64,000 nt of DNA from Saccharothrix coeruleofusca (GCF_014648515.1 NZ_BMRG01000015.1:31620-95619); one strand, 5' to 3'; counted from the stretch's first letter, positions 17,018 to 26,209 are shown. Numbers and translations are program-made. The notes: generated by a model not told the origin, from the sequence alone.

Positions 17018-17365
17018 GTGAAGTACATGCTGCTGATCATGGCCGATGCCGTCGACGAGAACGGCGGCGCGGCCGGGTGCTCGGTCGAGGACTGGGTGGC
17101 CTACGACAAGCAGGTGCGGGAGGCCGGGATCTTCGTCTCCGGGGAGTCGCTGGCCGACCTGGTCACCGCCACCACCGTGCGGGTCGGCCAGGACGGCGGG
17201 CGGATCGTCACCGACGGGCCGTTCGCCGAGAGCCGGGAGCTGCTGGGCGGCTTCTACGTGATCGACGTGCCGGACCTGGACGCCGCGCTGGACTGGGCCG
17301 CGCGCTGCCCCGGCGCGCGGGACGGGGCCGTCGTGGTCCGCCCGGTCGCCGGGTTCGGGGGCTGA
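17018..17365 (+). CDS. YCII-related DGPF-domain protein
   Basis: 115 residues. A ferredoxin-like alpha/beta YCII fold opens with KYMLLIMAD and carries the diagnostic DGPF motif (TDGPFAESRE, about 66-75). DGPF proteins are the standing partners of ECF42 sigma factors and sit just upstream of them, as here (5 bases apart). Their biochemical role is not known. GTG 17018 is used because the conserved fold begins at this codon and GGGAG precedes it; a longer in-frame reading would cross the hairpins. Confidence 0.88.
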   Translation: MKYMLLIMADAVDENGGAAGCSVEDWVAYDKQVREAGIFVSGESLADLVTATTVRVGQDGGRIVTDGPFAESRELLGGFYVIDVPDLDAALDWAARCPGARDGAVVVRPVAGFGG

Positions 17366-17370
17366 GCGCG

Positions 17371-18642
17371 GTGGACGAGCGGACCGCCGGGTCGCCGGTG
17401 GCGTCGGTGGAGGCGGTGTTCCGGGAGGAGCGCGGCAGGCTCCTGGCGGCCCTCGTCCGCCGCTTCGGCGACCTGGACCTGGCCGAGGAGGTCACCTCCG
17501 AGGCGGTCGAGGCCGCGCTGGCGCGCTGGCCGGTCGAGGGCGTCCCGCCCAGCCCCGGCGGGTGGCTGGTGACCACCGCGCGCCGCAAGGCCGTGGACCG
17601 GCTGCGGCGCGACCAGGTCCTGGCCACCCGGCTGGCCCTGTTGCGGGTGGAGGCGGAGCGGGCGGGCCCGGTCCCGGCCGCGGAGGCGGGGGCGGGCGGC
17701 GAGCTGCCCGACGAGCGGCTGCTGCTGTTCTTCACCTGCGCCCACCCGGCGCTGGCGGCCGAGGACCGCGCGGCGCTGACCCTGCACTGCCTGGCCGGGC
17801 TGACCACGCCCGAGGTGGCGCGGACCTTCCTGGTGCGGCCCGCGACGATGGCCAAGCGGATCACGCGGGCCAAGAGGAAGATCCGCGAAGCCCGCATCCC
17901 CTTCCGCGTGCCGGGCGCGGACGAGTGGCCCGAGCGGCTGCCCGGCGTGCTCCAGGTGGTCTACTCGATCTTCACCGAGGGCTACGCGGCCAGCGCGGGC
18001 CCGCACCTGCAGCGGCTCGACCTCGCCGAGGAGGCCATCCGACTGGCCCGCATCCTGCGCCGGTTGCTGCCCCGCGAGCGGGAGGTCGCGGGGCTGCTCG
18101 GGCTGGTGCTGCTGGTCCACGCCCGGCGCGGCGCCCGCACCGGCCCCGAGGGCGAACCGGTGCTGCTGCACGAGCAGGACCGGGCCCGCTGGGACCGCCC
18201 GATGATCCAGGAGGGCCTGGGGCTGGTGCCCGTGGCGCTGACCGGCGGCCCACCCGGCCCGTACGGGGTGCAGGCCGCGATCGCCGCCCTGCACGACGAG
18301 GCCCCGTCGCTGGAGGCCACCGACTGGCCCCAGGTCGTCGCGCTCTACGACGTGCTGCTCGCGCTGGCGCCTTCCCCGGTCGTCGCGCTGAACCGGGCGG
18401 TGGCGGTGGCGATGCGCGACGGCCCGCGAGCGGGCCTCGCGCTGCTCGACGAACTGGCGGGCGAGCCGCTGCTGCGCGACCACCACCCCTACCCGGCCGC
18501 CAGGGCCGACCTGCTGCACCGGCTCGGCCGCCACGCCGAGGCCGCCGAGTCCTACCGCGAGGCGCTGGATTTGGCGGGCACCGAGCCCGAACGCGCGCTG
18601 CTGCGGCGCAGGCTGGAGGCGGCGCGGCGGCGCGAGCGGTGA
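17371..18642 (+). CDS. ECF42-family RNA polymerase sigma factor
   Basis: 423 residues. Regions sigma2 (about 15-80; DLAEEVTSEAVEAAL) and sigma4 (about 115-175; LTTPEVARTFLVRPATMAKRI) are followed by the long C-terminal TPR-like extension (about 190-420) that defines ECF42. It includes the conserved YSIFTEGYAAS and ALNRAVAVAM blocks. The extension replaces an anti-sigma factor. It is co-transcribed with the DGPF gene. Confidence 0.93.
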   Translation: MDERTAGSPVASVEAVFREERGRLLAALVRRFGDLDLAEEVTSEAVEAALARWPVEGVPPSPGGWLVTTARRKAVDRLRRDQVLATRLALLRVEAERAGPVPAAEAGAGGELPDERLLLFFTCAHPALAAEDRAALTLHCLAGLTTPEVARTFLVRPATMAKRITRAKRKIREARIPFRVPGADEWPERLPGVLQVVYSIFTEGYAASAGPHLQRLDLAEEAIRLARILRRLLPREREVAGLLGLVLLVHARRGARTGPEGEPVLLHEQDRARWDRPMIQEGLGLVPVALTGGPPGPYGVQAAIAALHDEAPSLEATDWPQVVALYDVLLALAPSPVVALNRAVAVAMRDGPRAGLALLDELAGEPLLRDHHPYPAARADLLHRLGRHAEAAESYREALDLAGTEPERALLRRRLEAARRRER

Positions 18643-18661
18643 GCAGGAGGCCCGCTCACCG
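18637..18661. terminator. Bidirectional terminator spanning two stop codons
   Basis: CGGTGAGC (18637-18644) pairs with GCTCACCG (18654-18661). The arms contain or abut the stop codons of both convergent genes, which end only 13 bases apart. Confidence 0.6.
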
Positions 18662-19321
18662 CAGGCGGGGGGCGAGCAGGAGGCCGGTCACCGCGTCGGT
18701 GAGCGCTTCGCCGACGAACGCCCAGTCCGCGGGCACACCGGTGCCTGCGGCGACGCGCTCCTGCTGGGCGCAGGTGTGGATGATCGCCAGCCGCGCCGCC
18801 TGGGTGCGCAGCGCCACCTCGGCGGGCGACAGGTCGGGGGCGAGGGCCCACACCGCGGCCAGGCTCTCCTCGACGTAGGGCACCAGCAGTGGGTCCGCGC
18901 GCACGCCGCTGTCCAGCGCCGGGTCGGTGGCGACCTGGGCGGCGAACCGGGCGTACCAGCTGGGCACGCCCAGCTCGGCGAGGTGCTCGGTGTGCGGCAG
19001 GACCAGGCAGGCGATGTGCTCGCGGGGATCGGCGGACCCCCTGGTCGCCTCGACCCTGCGCCGCAGGCGTCGCCCGATCGGTTCGGCGTGGGCGAGGGCG
19101 ATGGCGCGGATCACGTCGGCGCGGGTGCCGAAGTGGTAGGTCAACGCGGAGTTGTTGGCCTGCCCGGCGGCTTCGACGATCTGCCGGTTGGACACCTGCG
19201 CGAGCCCGCGTTCGGCGTACAGGCGCTCGGCGGTGCGCAGCAGCAGCGCGCGAGTGGCCTCCGCCTGCTCCTGACGCGAACCCGGCCGCGAAGACGACGT
19301 GTCGCTGTTCACGCCGGTCAT
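18656..19321 (-). CDS. TetR-family transcriptional regulator
   Basis: 221 residues. The N-terminal HTH (about 20-66, VSNRQIVEAAGQANNSALTYHFGTRADVIRAI) is of the type with NSALTYHF recognition helix. A C-terminal ligand domain of about 140 residues follows. It diverges from a cytochrome P450 across an unusually AT-rich 130-base gap, so it probably represses the P450-aldo/keto reductase genes and itself. Confidence 0.9.
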   Translation of the reverse strand: MTGVNSDTSSSRPGSRQEQAEATRALLLRTAERLYAERGLAQVSNRQIVEAAGQANNSALTYHFGTRADVIRAIALAHAEPIGRRLRRRVEATRGSADPREHIACLVLPHTEHLAELGVPSWYARFAAQVATDPALDSGVRADPLLVPYVEESLAAVWALAPDLSPAEVALRTQAARLAIIHTCAQQERVAAGTGVPADWAFVGEALTDAVTGLLLAPRLR

Positions 19322-19385
19322 CCTCTCCCCACCCGGCCCAGCGGTCGCGATGACCTATCTATACAAAGAGTCACGGAGGTATATC

Positions 19386-19419
19386 GGAAAGTAAGCAGAC
19401 AATCATCTGACTTAATCAG
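19386..19419 (+). promoter_or_regulatory. Candidate operator region upstream of the P450
   Basis: An AT-rich stretch with imperfect dyad TAAGCAGA (19392-19399) and TCTGACTTA (19406-19414), plus CTGA-N5-TCAG (19407-19419). It lies between the TetR start and the P450 ribosome-binding site. The base composition differs sharply from its surroundings. Confidence 0.4.
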
Positions 19420-19453
19420 TACGGTGGAACGCACCCCTCCCGAGGAGCCGACG

Positions 19454-20656
19454 ATGACCACCGCGGAACCCAGGCCCTACCCGTTCACCCCACCGGACCG
19501 CCTGGAACCCGACCCGCAGCTGTCGACGCTGCGAGCCCGGCAACCCCTGGTCCGGGTACAACTGCCCTACGGCGAACCGGCGTGGCTGGCGACCCGGTAC
19601 GAGGACGTCCGGACCGTCCTCGGCGACCCCCGGTTCAGCCGGGCCGGGGCCGCGGGCCGCGACCAACCACGACTGCGCCCCCACCCCACCCCGCCCGACA
19701 ACATCCTGAGCCTGGACCCACCCGACCACACCCGGCTGCGCAGACTGGTCGCCAAGGCGTTCACCACCCGCCGGGTCGAGCGGCTGCGCCCACGGGTCCA
19801 GCGGATCGCCGACGAACTGGTCGACTCGATGCTCACCCAGGGCCCACCGGCCGACCTGGTCGAGGACTTCGCCCTGCCACTGCCCATCACCGTCATCTGC
19901 GAACTGCTCGGCGTGCCCCTCCACGACCGGGCGGACTTCCGCACCTGGTCCGACGCCGTGCTGTCCACCACCAAGTTCACCCCCGAACAGATCCGCGACA
20001 ACGTCGGGAAACTGCGCGGCTACGTGCGGGACCTCATCGCCCAACGCCGCCGGACCGCCACCGACGACCTGCTCAGCGGCCTGGTCGCCGCCCGCGACGA
20101 CGAGGACCGCCTCTCCGAGGACGAGATGCTGTCACTGGCCGAGACGCTGCTCGTCGCGGGACACGAGACCACCGCCTCGCAGATCCCCAACTTCGTGTAC
20201 GTGCTGCTGACCCACCCCGACCAGCTGGAACGCCTGCGCGCCGACCCCGGACTGGTACCACTCGCGGTCGAAGAGCTGATGCGCTACGTCCCGCTCGGCG
20301 TCGGCGCGAGCATCCCCCGCTACGCCCTGGAGGACGTCGAGCTCAGCGGCGTGCTGGTGCGCGCGGGCGAACCCGTCCTGGCCTCGCTGAACTCCGCCAA
20401 CCGCGACGAATCCGCCTACACCGACCCCGACCGGCTCGACCTGACCCGCCAACAGGCCTCCCACGTGGGCTTCGGCCACGGAGCACACCACTGCCTGGGC
20501 GCTCCGCTGGCCAGGGTGGAACTCCAGATCGCCCTGCGAGTCCTGCTGCGACGGCTGCCCGGCCTGCGCTTCGCCGAAGACCCCGACGCCTGCGTCGAGT
20601 GGAAGCAGGGCCTGTCCCTGTCCGGCCCCACCCGCATGTCGATCACCTGGGACTGA
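19454..20656 (+). CDS. Cytochrome P450
   Basis: 400 residues, the usual bacterial class I length. The I-helix oxygen-binding motif is LVAGHETTAS (about 233-242). The K-helix ExxR is EELMR (about 274-278). The heme-ligand loop is FGHGAHHCLGAPLAR, with the axial Cys near 344. ATG 19454 follows GAGGAG at proper spacing. Substrates of such P450s are commonly natural products or xenobiotics; nothing here fixes it. No dedicated ferredoxin gene adjoins, but a ferredoxin-reductase fusion lies elsewhere in the window. Confidence 0.93.
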   Translation: MTTAEPRPYPFTPPDRLEPDPQLSTLRARQPLVRVQLPYGEPAWLATRYEDVRTVLGDPRFSRAGAAGRDQPRLRPHPTPPDNILSLDPPDHTRLRRLVAKAFTTRRVERLRPRVQRIADELVDSMLTQGPPADLVEDFALPLPITVICELLGVPLHDRADFRTWSDAVLSTTKFTPEQIRDNVGKLRGYVRDLIAQRRRTATDDLLSGLVAARDDEDRLSEDEMLSLAETLLVAGHETTASQIPNFVYVLLTHPDQLERLRADPGLVPLAVEELMRYVPLGVGASIPRYALEDVELSGVLVRAGEPVLASLNSANRDESAYTDPDRLDLTRQQASHVGFGHGAHHCLGAPLARVELQIALRVLLRRLPGLRFAEDPDACVEWKQGLSLSGPTRMSITWD

Positions 20657-20746
20657 CCACCAGGCACCACGCCCCCCGCCGGGCGCGGTGCCGGACACGG
20701 GATCACCAGGCACCCTGGAGACCTCGGACGGACGAAAGGCGCTCAC

Positions 20747-21616
20747 ATGACATCGACCGCGCTCCCCGGCGGGACCTTCACCATGGCCGACGACCTGACC
20801 GTCACCAGGGTCGGATACGGCGCGATGCAACTGGCGGGCCCCGGCGTGTTCGGCCCGCCCGCCGACCGCGACGCCGCCGTGGCCGTGCTGCGCGAAGTCG
20901 TGGAACTGGGCATCACCCACATCGACACCAGCGACTACTACGGCCCGCACGTCACCAACCAGATCATCAAGGAGGCGCTGCACCCCTACCCCGACGACCT
21001 GCGCATCGTGACCAAGGTCGGATCGGTGCGCGACGCCCAGGGCGGCTGGCCACGCGCGCTCGCCCCCGAGCAACTGCGCCAAGCCGTGCACGACAACCTG
21101 ACCAACCTCGGCCTCGACGCCCTCGACGTGGTCAACCTGCGCGTGGGCGGCCTGGACCGCCCCGAACCCGGCTCGATCGCCGAACCCTTCTCCGCCCTCG
21201 CGCAACTGCAGCGCGAAGGACTGGTCAAGCACCTCGGCCTGAGCACCGTCAACGCCGAGCAGATCGCCGAAGCGCAGTCCATCGCACCCGTGGTCTGCGT
21301 GCAGAACTTCTACAACATCGCCCACCGGGAGGACGACGCCCTCGTCGACTCCCTCGCCGCGCAGGGCATCGCCTACGTGCCCTACTTCCCGCTCGGCGGC
21401 TTCTCCCCGCTGCAGTCCGAGGAGCTCGACGCGGTCGCCACCCGCCTCGACACCACCCCGCTGGCCGTCGCGCTGGCGTGGCTGCTGCGGCGCTCCCCGA
21501 ACATCCTGCTCATCCCCGGCACCTCGTCGGTCGCCCACCTGCGCGAGAACGTCGCGGGCGCGGGACTGACCATCCCCGAGGAGGAACTGGCCGCGCTGGA
21601 CCGCATCGCGGGCTGA
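20747..21616 (+). CDS. Aldo/keto reductase
   Basis: 289 residues, TIM-barrel NADPH-dependent oxidoreductase. The catalytic Tyr is in HIDTSDYYGPHV (about 62-73), the Lys in IVTKVGS, and the NADPH-binding end in LIPGTSSVAHLREN. It lies 90 bases after the P450 on the same strand and may belong to its regulon. The YajO/YdbC-like subgroup is suggested by the early TRVGYGAMQLAG. Confidence 0.9.
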   Translation: MTSTALPGGTFTMADDLTVTRVGYGAMQLAGPGVFGPPADRDAAVAVLREVVELGITHIDTSDYYGPHVTNQIIKEALHPYPDDLRIVTKVGSVRDAQGGWPRALAPEQLRQAVHDNLTNLGLDALDVVNLRVGGLDRPEPGSIAEPFSALAQLQREGLVKHLGLSTVNAEQIAEAQSIAPVVCVQNFYNIAHREDDALVDSLAAQGIAYVPYFPLGGFSPLQSEELDAVATRLDTTPLAVALAWLLRRSPNILLIPGTSSVAHLRENVAGAGLTIPEEELAALDRIAG

Positions 21617-21660
21617 GCCGACCCGAGCCCACCCGGCGTCGCGGCGACCCACCACACCGA

Positions 21661-22338
21661 TCAGCGCGGCTCCGCCAGCCGCCGGACCACCCGTGCGCCC
21701 AGACTGCCCTCGACGTGCTCGCGCATGATCCGGGTCGCGCCCTCGGCGTCCCCCGCGACCACCGCCTCCAGCAGGGCGGCGTGCTCGCGATCGGCGCGGG
21801 CCCGCTGCTCCGGGTCGGGCTCGGTCTCCAGCGCCAGCCTGCGGTAGCGGTCCGCCTTGTCCCACAACCCGTCCAGCGTCTGCGTAAGCAGCGCGTTGCG
21901 CGAGGCGTGGTAGATCGCGGCGTGGAACCGGCGGTGGGCGGCCAGCGCCTCGTAGGCCGGGTTGCCGGGCAGCGCGCCGAGCCCTCCCGCCGCGTCCCGC
22001 ATCCGCCGGATGTCGTCCTCGGTGCGCCGCCCGGCGGCCAGGCCCGCCGCGAACGGGTCCAGGGACAGGCGCATCTCCAGCAGATCGCGGGCTTCCTCCG
22101 CGCGCAGCGGCGCCACCCGCGCGTCGCGGTGCGCACCGAGCTCGACCAGCCCCTCGGCCTTGAGCCGCTTGAGCGCCTCGCGCAGCGGCGTGGTGCTGAT
22201 GCCGATGGCCTGCGCCAGCGGCCCCTGGTTGATCACCGAGCCGGGAGCCAGCTCACCGGACAAGATCCTGCGCCGGACGTCGTGGTAGGCGAAGTCGCTC
22301 TTGGTCTCGATCAGTCCCACGGGTTCGATCACGGCCAC
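21661..22338 (-). CDS. GntR-family (FCD subfamily) transcriptional regulator
   Basis: About 225 residues. The winged HTH (about 10-70, with GISTTPLREALKRLKAEGLVE) is followed by an all-helical FCD domain (80-215). The FCD domain has the metal/ligand residues in HRRFHAAIYHASRN and DREHAALLEAV. GTG 22338 is chosen for its nearby purine-rich site; an in-frame GTG at 22365 would add nine residues. It faces PucR across a low-GC gap. It may control the neighbouring aldo/keto reductase or amino-acid genes, but its target is not evident. Confidence 0.88.
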   Translation of the reverse strand: MAVIEPVGLIETKSDFAYHDVRRRILSGELAPGSVINQGPLAQAIGISTTPLREALKRLKAEGLVELGAHRDARVAPLRAEEARDLLEMRLSLDPFAAGLAAGRRTEDDIRRMRDAAGGLGALPGNPAYEALAAHRRFHAAIYHASRNALLTQTLDGLWDKADRYRRLALETEPDPEQRARADREHAALLEAVVAGDAEGATRIMREHVEGSLGARVVRRLAEPR

Positions 22339-22387
22339 CGCCCTCACTGGCCACGGCCAGAGCACCTCGGCATCGGAGGCAGAGATT

Positions 22388-22396
22388 ATAGTCTAT
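22388..22396. promoter_or_regulatory. Short dyad in the AT-rich GntR/PucR gap
   Basis: ATAGTCTAT, a small odd-centred palindrome of the size used by FCD-type GntR proteins, 50 bases upstream of the GntR start. The rest of the 22366-22542 gap is strikingly AT-rich for this genome and holds no gene. Confidence 0.35.
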
Positions 22397-22542
22397 GTCG
22401 ATCTTTTGGCGTTTTCTCACCGATCAGCCTCCCCATTGGTGTATTTATTCCACACTGAAGTAATAGAGTGATTTGAGGTAGTCCTCGTGCTCCGTCGCGC
22501 CCTGAGCCGTTCTACGGTTGGGCCAGCTGACGGGAGTGGCTC

Positions 22543-24102
22543 ATGGTGCGGTTGGACCGCCTGGTGAACGTGCTGGGTGGCTACGGGGTGCGGCTGGCGT
22601 GCTGCCCGGTGTCGCGGTCGCTGGAACTGCGCAGCGTGGCCGTGCGCGAGCCGGGCGCGGTGGGCGGTGACGTGTTCCTCGCCGTCGGCGCCGAGTCGGT
22701 GCACCAGGCGGTGGCCTGGGCGGTGGCCGCGCGGGCGGGCGTGGTGCTGGTGCACGGCGGGGCGGAGGTGGACCGGGAGGCCGCGGCCGTCGGCACCGCC
22801 GAGGGGGTCGCGGTGATGGTGGTCGACCCCTCGGTGCCGTGGAGCCAGCTGGCCGGGGTGGTCTACGGGCTGGTGCTGGAGGGCCGGGAGACCGCCTCCG
22901 GGCGGGGGCCGACGGACCTGTTCGCGCTGGCCGACAGCCTGGCCGACGCGGTCGGCGGCGCGGTCACCATCGAGGACCGGTCGTGGCGGGTGCTGGCGTA
23001 CTCGCGGTCGCAGCAGCGGGCCGACGCGGCCAGGTCGGCGACCATCCTGGGACGGCAGGCGCCGCAGCGGCTGCGGGAGCTGTTCGACGCCCGCGGGGTC
23101 ACCGCCCACCTGGCGGCCTCGGACGAGCCGCTGTTCGTCGAGCGGGACGCCGAGCACGGCCTGACCGGCCGGACGGTGGTGGCGGTGCGCGCGGGCCGCG
23201 AAGTGCTGGGGTCGGTGTGGGTGACGTGCGGCGGACCGCTGGAGGGCGCGCGGCGGGCCGCGCTGGTCGACGGCGCCCGCACGGTGGCGCTGCACCTGCT
23301 GCGCTCGCGGGCGAGCGCGGACCTGGAGCGGCAGGTGGAGTCGGACCTGGTGATCCGACTGCTGGAGGGCACCGCGGATGCGGCGACGGTGGTCAGCAGA
23401 CTGGGACTGCCACCGGGGCCGCTGCGGGTGATCGCGGTCCGCGCGCACGTCGGAGCGGAGCGGCACGCACCGCTGCTGCTGGCGTTCGAGCGGGCCACCA
23501 CCGGCTTCGGCTGGTCGCGGCCGGGGCGCAGCGCACTGGCCGGCAACACGCTCTACACGGTCCTGCCCGGCGAGGACGTGGCGGCGGCACGCGGGTGGGT
23601 GGACGCGCTGCGCGCCGCGCTGCCCGCCGAAGTGGCGCTGTGGGCGGGGATCGGCGGGATGGCGGGCGCGGCCGACCTGCCCGCGGGCAGGCAGGAAGCC
23701 GACGAGTGCCTGGCGCTGCACGAGGCTCGCGCCCAGGACGCGCCGCCGCCCTCCTACGACGAGTCGTGGGACGACATCCTGCTGCAGCGGCTGCGGGCCG
23801 CCGCCAGGGCGGGCCGGACCCCCGCTCGCGGTCCGGTGGCCGAGCTGCGCAGGCACGACCGCGAGCACGGCACGCACTACGCGGCGACGCTGCGGGCGTG
23901 GCTGGACGCCCAGGGCGACCCCGCCGAGGCGGGCGAGCGGCTGGGGGTGCACCAGAACACCGTGCGCTACCGGCTGCGCAAGATGGCCGAGGTGACCTCA
24001 CTCGACCTGGGCGACGCGCGCAAGCGGCTGGCCATGATCATCGACCTCGCGGCCACCGAGGACGTTGTGGAGGACGAACAGAAACCTCCGCCCCGACTGT
24101 AG
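22543..24102 (+). CDS. PucR/CdaR-type transcriptional regulator
   Basis: 519 residues. An N-terminal PucR-like ligand domain (about 1-120), a GAF-like middle and the GGDEF-like CdaR core are followed by the C-terminal HTH_30 (about 440-500: AGERLGVHQNTVRYRLRKMAEVTSLDL). PucR regulators sense purine breakdown products or amino acids. It directly precedes a FAD-dependent amino-acid oxidoreductase (72 bases), its likely target. Confidence 0.9.
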   Translation: MVRLDRLVNVLGGYGVRLACCPVSRSLELRSVAVREPGAVGGDVFLAVGAESVHQAVAWAVAARAGVVLVHGGAEVDREAAAVGTAEGVAVMVVDPSVPWSQLAGVVYGLVLEGRETASGRGPTDLFALADSLADAVGGAVTIEDRSWRVLAYSRSQQRADAARSATILGRQAPQRLRELFDARGVTAHLAASDEPLFVERDAEHGLTGRTVVAVRAGREVLGSVWVTCGGPLEGARRAALVDGARTVALHLLRSRASADLERQVESDLVIRLLEGTADAATVVSRLGLPPGPLRVIAVRAHVGAERHAPLLLAFERATTGFGWSRPGRSALAGNTLYTVLPGEDVAAARGWVDALRAALPAEVALWAGIGGMAGAADLPAGRQEADECLALHEARAQDAPPPSYDESWDDILLQRLRAAARAGRTPARGPVAELRRHDREHGTHYAATLRAWLDAQGDPAEAGERLGVHQNTVRYRLRKMAEVTSLDLGDARKRLAMIIDLAATEDVVEDEQKPPPRL

Positions 24103-24174
24103 GGAACGGACAACAACCGCCGCCGGTGCGCGGTCCACCCTGGTGCCTACGGGGTTCCGGGTCTGGAGGTGGTC

Positions 24175-25434
24175 ATGGTCGGCGTCGGGCGCAGCGACAG
24201 CGGACCGCGCACGGCCGTCGTGGTCGGCGCGGGGGTCGTGGGCCTGTCCACCGCGTGGTTCCTGCAGGAGCGCGGGGTCGAGGTGACCGTGGTCGACCGG
24301 ACCGGGGTGGCGGCCGGGGCTTCGTGGGGCAACGCCGGGTGGATCGCCCCCGGACTGGCGATCCCGCTCAACGAGCCGAGCGTGCTGCGCTACGGCCTGC
24401 GCTCGCTGCTGGACCCCACCGCCGCGCTGCACGTCCCGCTGACCGCCGATCCCTCGCTGTGGGCGTTCCTGGCGCGGTTCGCCGCCCACTGCCGCTGGTC
24501 GTCGTGGACCCGCGCGGCGCGGGCCAACCTGCCGCTCAACGATGAGTGCGCGGAAGCCTTCGACGTGCTCACCGCCAACGGCGTGCACGCGCCCACGGTC
24601 GACGCCCCGATCACCGCGGCGTTCCGGACCCCGCAGCAGGCCCAGGGCTTGCTGCGGGAGTTGCGCAGGCTCGCCGACGCGGGCCAGGGCGTCGCCCACA
24701 CCGAGCTGTCCGCCGAGGAGCTGCGCGAGCACGTGCCGCTGGCGTCACCGGCGCTCACCGCCGGGGTGCGCGTGGAGGGGCAGCGCTACGTCGACCCCGG
24801 CGGGTTCGTCCAGGCGCTCGCCCGCGCCGTCGTCGCCCGCGGCGCGACCATCCGGCTGTTCGAGGCCGTCGACATCCGCACCTACAGCAGGGGCGTCACG
24901 GTCCACCCGCGCGAGGGCAGGGCCGTCGCGGCCGACGTCGCGGTAGTGGCCACCGGCGCGTGGCTGTCCCGGCTGGCCCACCGGTGGGGCGTGCGGGTGC
25001 CGGTGCGGGCGGGTCGCGGGTACTCGTTCAGCGTGCCCGTGGACCGCCCGGTCCCCGGTCCGGTCTACCTGCCCGGCGTCCGGGTGGCGTGCACCCCGTA
25101 CCAGGGCAGGCTGCGGGTGGCGGGCACGATGGAGTTCCGCGATCCCGACGCCCCCGGCGTGCCCGCCCGGCTGGACGCGATCATCGCGTCGGCCCGCCCG
25201 CTGCTGGACGGCGTGCGCTGGGAGGAGCGCGACGACGTCTGGGTCGGTCCGCGCCCGGTCACCCCCGACGGCAGGGCGCTGATCGGAGCGGTGCGCGTGC
25301 CGAACGTCTACGTCGCGGGCGGGCACGGCATGTGGGGGTTGGCCCACGGCCCGGTCACCGGGCGACTGCTGGCCGAGCAGGTCACCACCGGCAAGCAGCC
25401 CGCCGCGCTGCGCGAGTTCGACCCGCTGCGGTGA
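24175..25434 (+). CDS. DadA-like FAD-dependent D-amino-acid dehydrogenase/oxidase
   Basis: 419 residues of the DAO superfamily. The FAD-binding motif GAGVVGLSTAWFLQERG (about 17-33) is at the N-terminus. Then come the conserved GASWGNAGWI block (about 47-56) and a C-terminal GHGMWGLAHGPVTGRLLAE that closes on the flavin. This pattern fits membrane-associated D-amino-acid dehydrogenases rather than glycine oxidase. ATG 24175 has GGAGG nine bases upstream. With PucR it forms a probable amino-acid catabolism pair. Confidence 0.85.
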   Translation: MVGVGRSDSGPRTAVVVGAGVVGLSTAWFLQERGVEVTVVDRTGVAAGASWGNAGWIAPGLAIPLNEPSVLRYGLRSLLDPTAALHVPLTADPSLWAFLARFAAHCRWSSWTRAARANLPLNDECAEAFDVLTANGVHAPTVDAPITAAFRTPQQAQGLLRELRRLADAGQGVAHTELSAEELREHVPLASPALTAGVRVEGQRYVDPGGFVQALARAVVARGATIRLFEAVDIRTYSRGVTVHPREGRAVAADVAVVATGAWLSRLAHRWGVRVPVRAGRGYSFSVPVDRPVPGPVYLPGVRVACTPYQGRLRVAGTMEFRDPDAPGVPARLDAIIASARPLLDGVRWEERDDVWVGPRPVTPDGRALIGAVRVPNVYVAGGHGMWGLAHGPVTGRLLAEQVTTGKQPAALREFDPLR

Positions 25435-25445
25435 GGGGCGCCGCG

Positions 25446-25628
25446 ATGAGCGACACGCACGGCGACCTGACCGACGACGAGCGCGCCGAGCTGGACTGGC
25501 TGCGGGCGGAGAACGCCTTCCTGCGGGTCCAGCGCGACGTGCTGATGCGCGTGGCCAGCGGCTACGCCCTGGACATGGAGGCGCTGCTGCGGCGCGGCGC
25601 CCCCTCCAGCCACCTCCCCAGTCTGTGA
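25446..25628 (+). CDS. Small leucine-zipper-like protein, 60 residues
   Basis: It starts at ATG 25446, 11 bases after the oxidoreductase stop, behind GAGGGG. The core ELDWLRAENAFLRVQRDVLM is a short coiled coil. It resembles the C-terminal zipper of IS3-type OrfA proteins (LRxENxxLRxxRDxL), but there is no HTH, so it is a stand-alone zipper and not a transposase. Free zipper proteins of this type could dimerise with a transcription factor; function unknown. Confidence 0.72.
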   Translation: MSDTHGDLTDDERAELDWLRAENAFLRVQRDVLMRVASGYALDMEALLRRGAPSSHLPSL

Positions 25629-25668
25629 GGCCCGGAGCAGATCAGCGCCCGGACCCCACGGACCCCCC

Positions 25669-25706
25669 GCCGTCAGGGCGGCCCCTCCTCCGGCCGCCCT
25701 GACGGC
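25669..25706 (+). terminator. Strong hairpin just before the Gre-family gene
   Basis: Perfect 15-bp arms (GCCGTCAGGGCGGCC, 25669-25683, and its complement 25692-25706) with an 8-base loop. It ends 25 bases before the next start. It may end the upstream transcript or act as a leader structure for the Gre-like gene; there is no U-tract. Confidence 0.65.
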
Positions 25707-25731
25707 ACCCCTACCCACAACGGAGACGACC

Positions 25732-26190
25732 ATGACCCGCACCTGGCTCACGCCCCAGGCCCACGAGCGGCTGCGCGCCGAGCTCGTCGCCCTGATGACC
25801 CCGCACGCCGCCGACGGCCACGACGAGCACGCCACCCTGAACCGGCACCAGCGGGAACTGCGCATCCGGCAGATCCAGGACCTGCTGACCAAGGCGGTGG
25901 TCGGCCAGGACCCGCCCGACGACGGGGTCGCCGAGCCCGGCATGGTGCTCACCGTCCGCTACGACGACACCGGTGAGACCGAGACGTTCCTGCTCGGCGC
26001 GCGCGACGCCGAGCACGGCGAGATCGAGGTGTACTCCCCGGACTCGCCGCTGGGCACCGCGCTGACCGGGGCCCGCCGCGGCGAGCAGCGCCACTACCCC
26101 GTCCCCAGCGGCCGGACCGTGCGGGTCACCCTGCTCGACGCGGTGCCGTACACGCACTTCCTAGAATCGGTGGAACCTGCCAGGCCGTAG
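25732..26190 (+). CDS. GreA/GreB-family transcription factor
   Basis: 152 residues. A shortened N-terminal coiled coil (about 5-60; LTPQAHERLRAEL...RHQRELRIRQIQDLL) has an acidic/His-rich tip (DGHDEH). A C-terminal FKBP-like domain (70-150; SPLGTALTGARRGEQ) follows. Gre factors enter the RNA polymerase secondary channel and stimulate transcript cleavage. The tip sequence differs from classic GreA, so this may be a Gre-fold regulator of the polymerase rather than a cleavage factor. It heads a run with two short overlapping genes. Confidence 0.88.
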   Translation: MTRTWLTPQAHERLRAELVALMTPHAADGHDEHATLNRHQRELRIRQIQDLLTKAVVGQDPPDDGVAEPGMVLTVRYDDTGETETFLLGARDAEHGEIEVYSPDSPLGTALTGARRGEQRHYPVPSGRTVRVTLLDAVPYTHFLESVEPARP

Positions 26191-26209
26191 CGAGCGAGGG
26201 GGCGAGGCG

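Noticed and set aside
17018-18642. Specific ECF42 promoter boxes before the DGPF gene
   Set aside because: Several TGTC-containing words are present (such as TGTCCCG at 16946), but none has a second box at convincing spacing.
25446-25628. IS3 OrfA fragment
   Set aside because: Only the zipper pattern is shared; no HTH, inverted repeats or OrfB are present, so it is kept as a small native gene.
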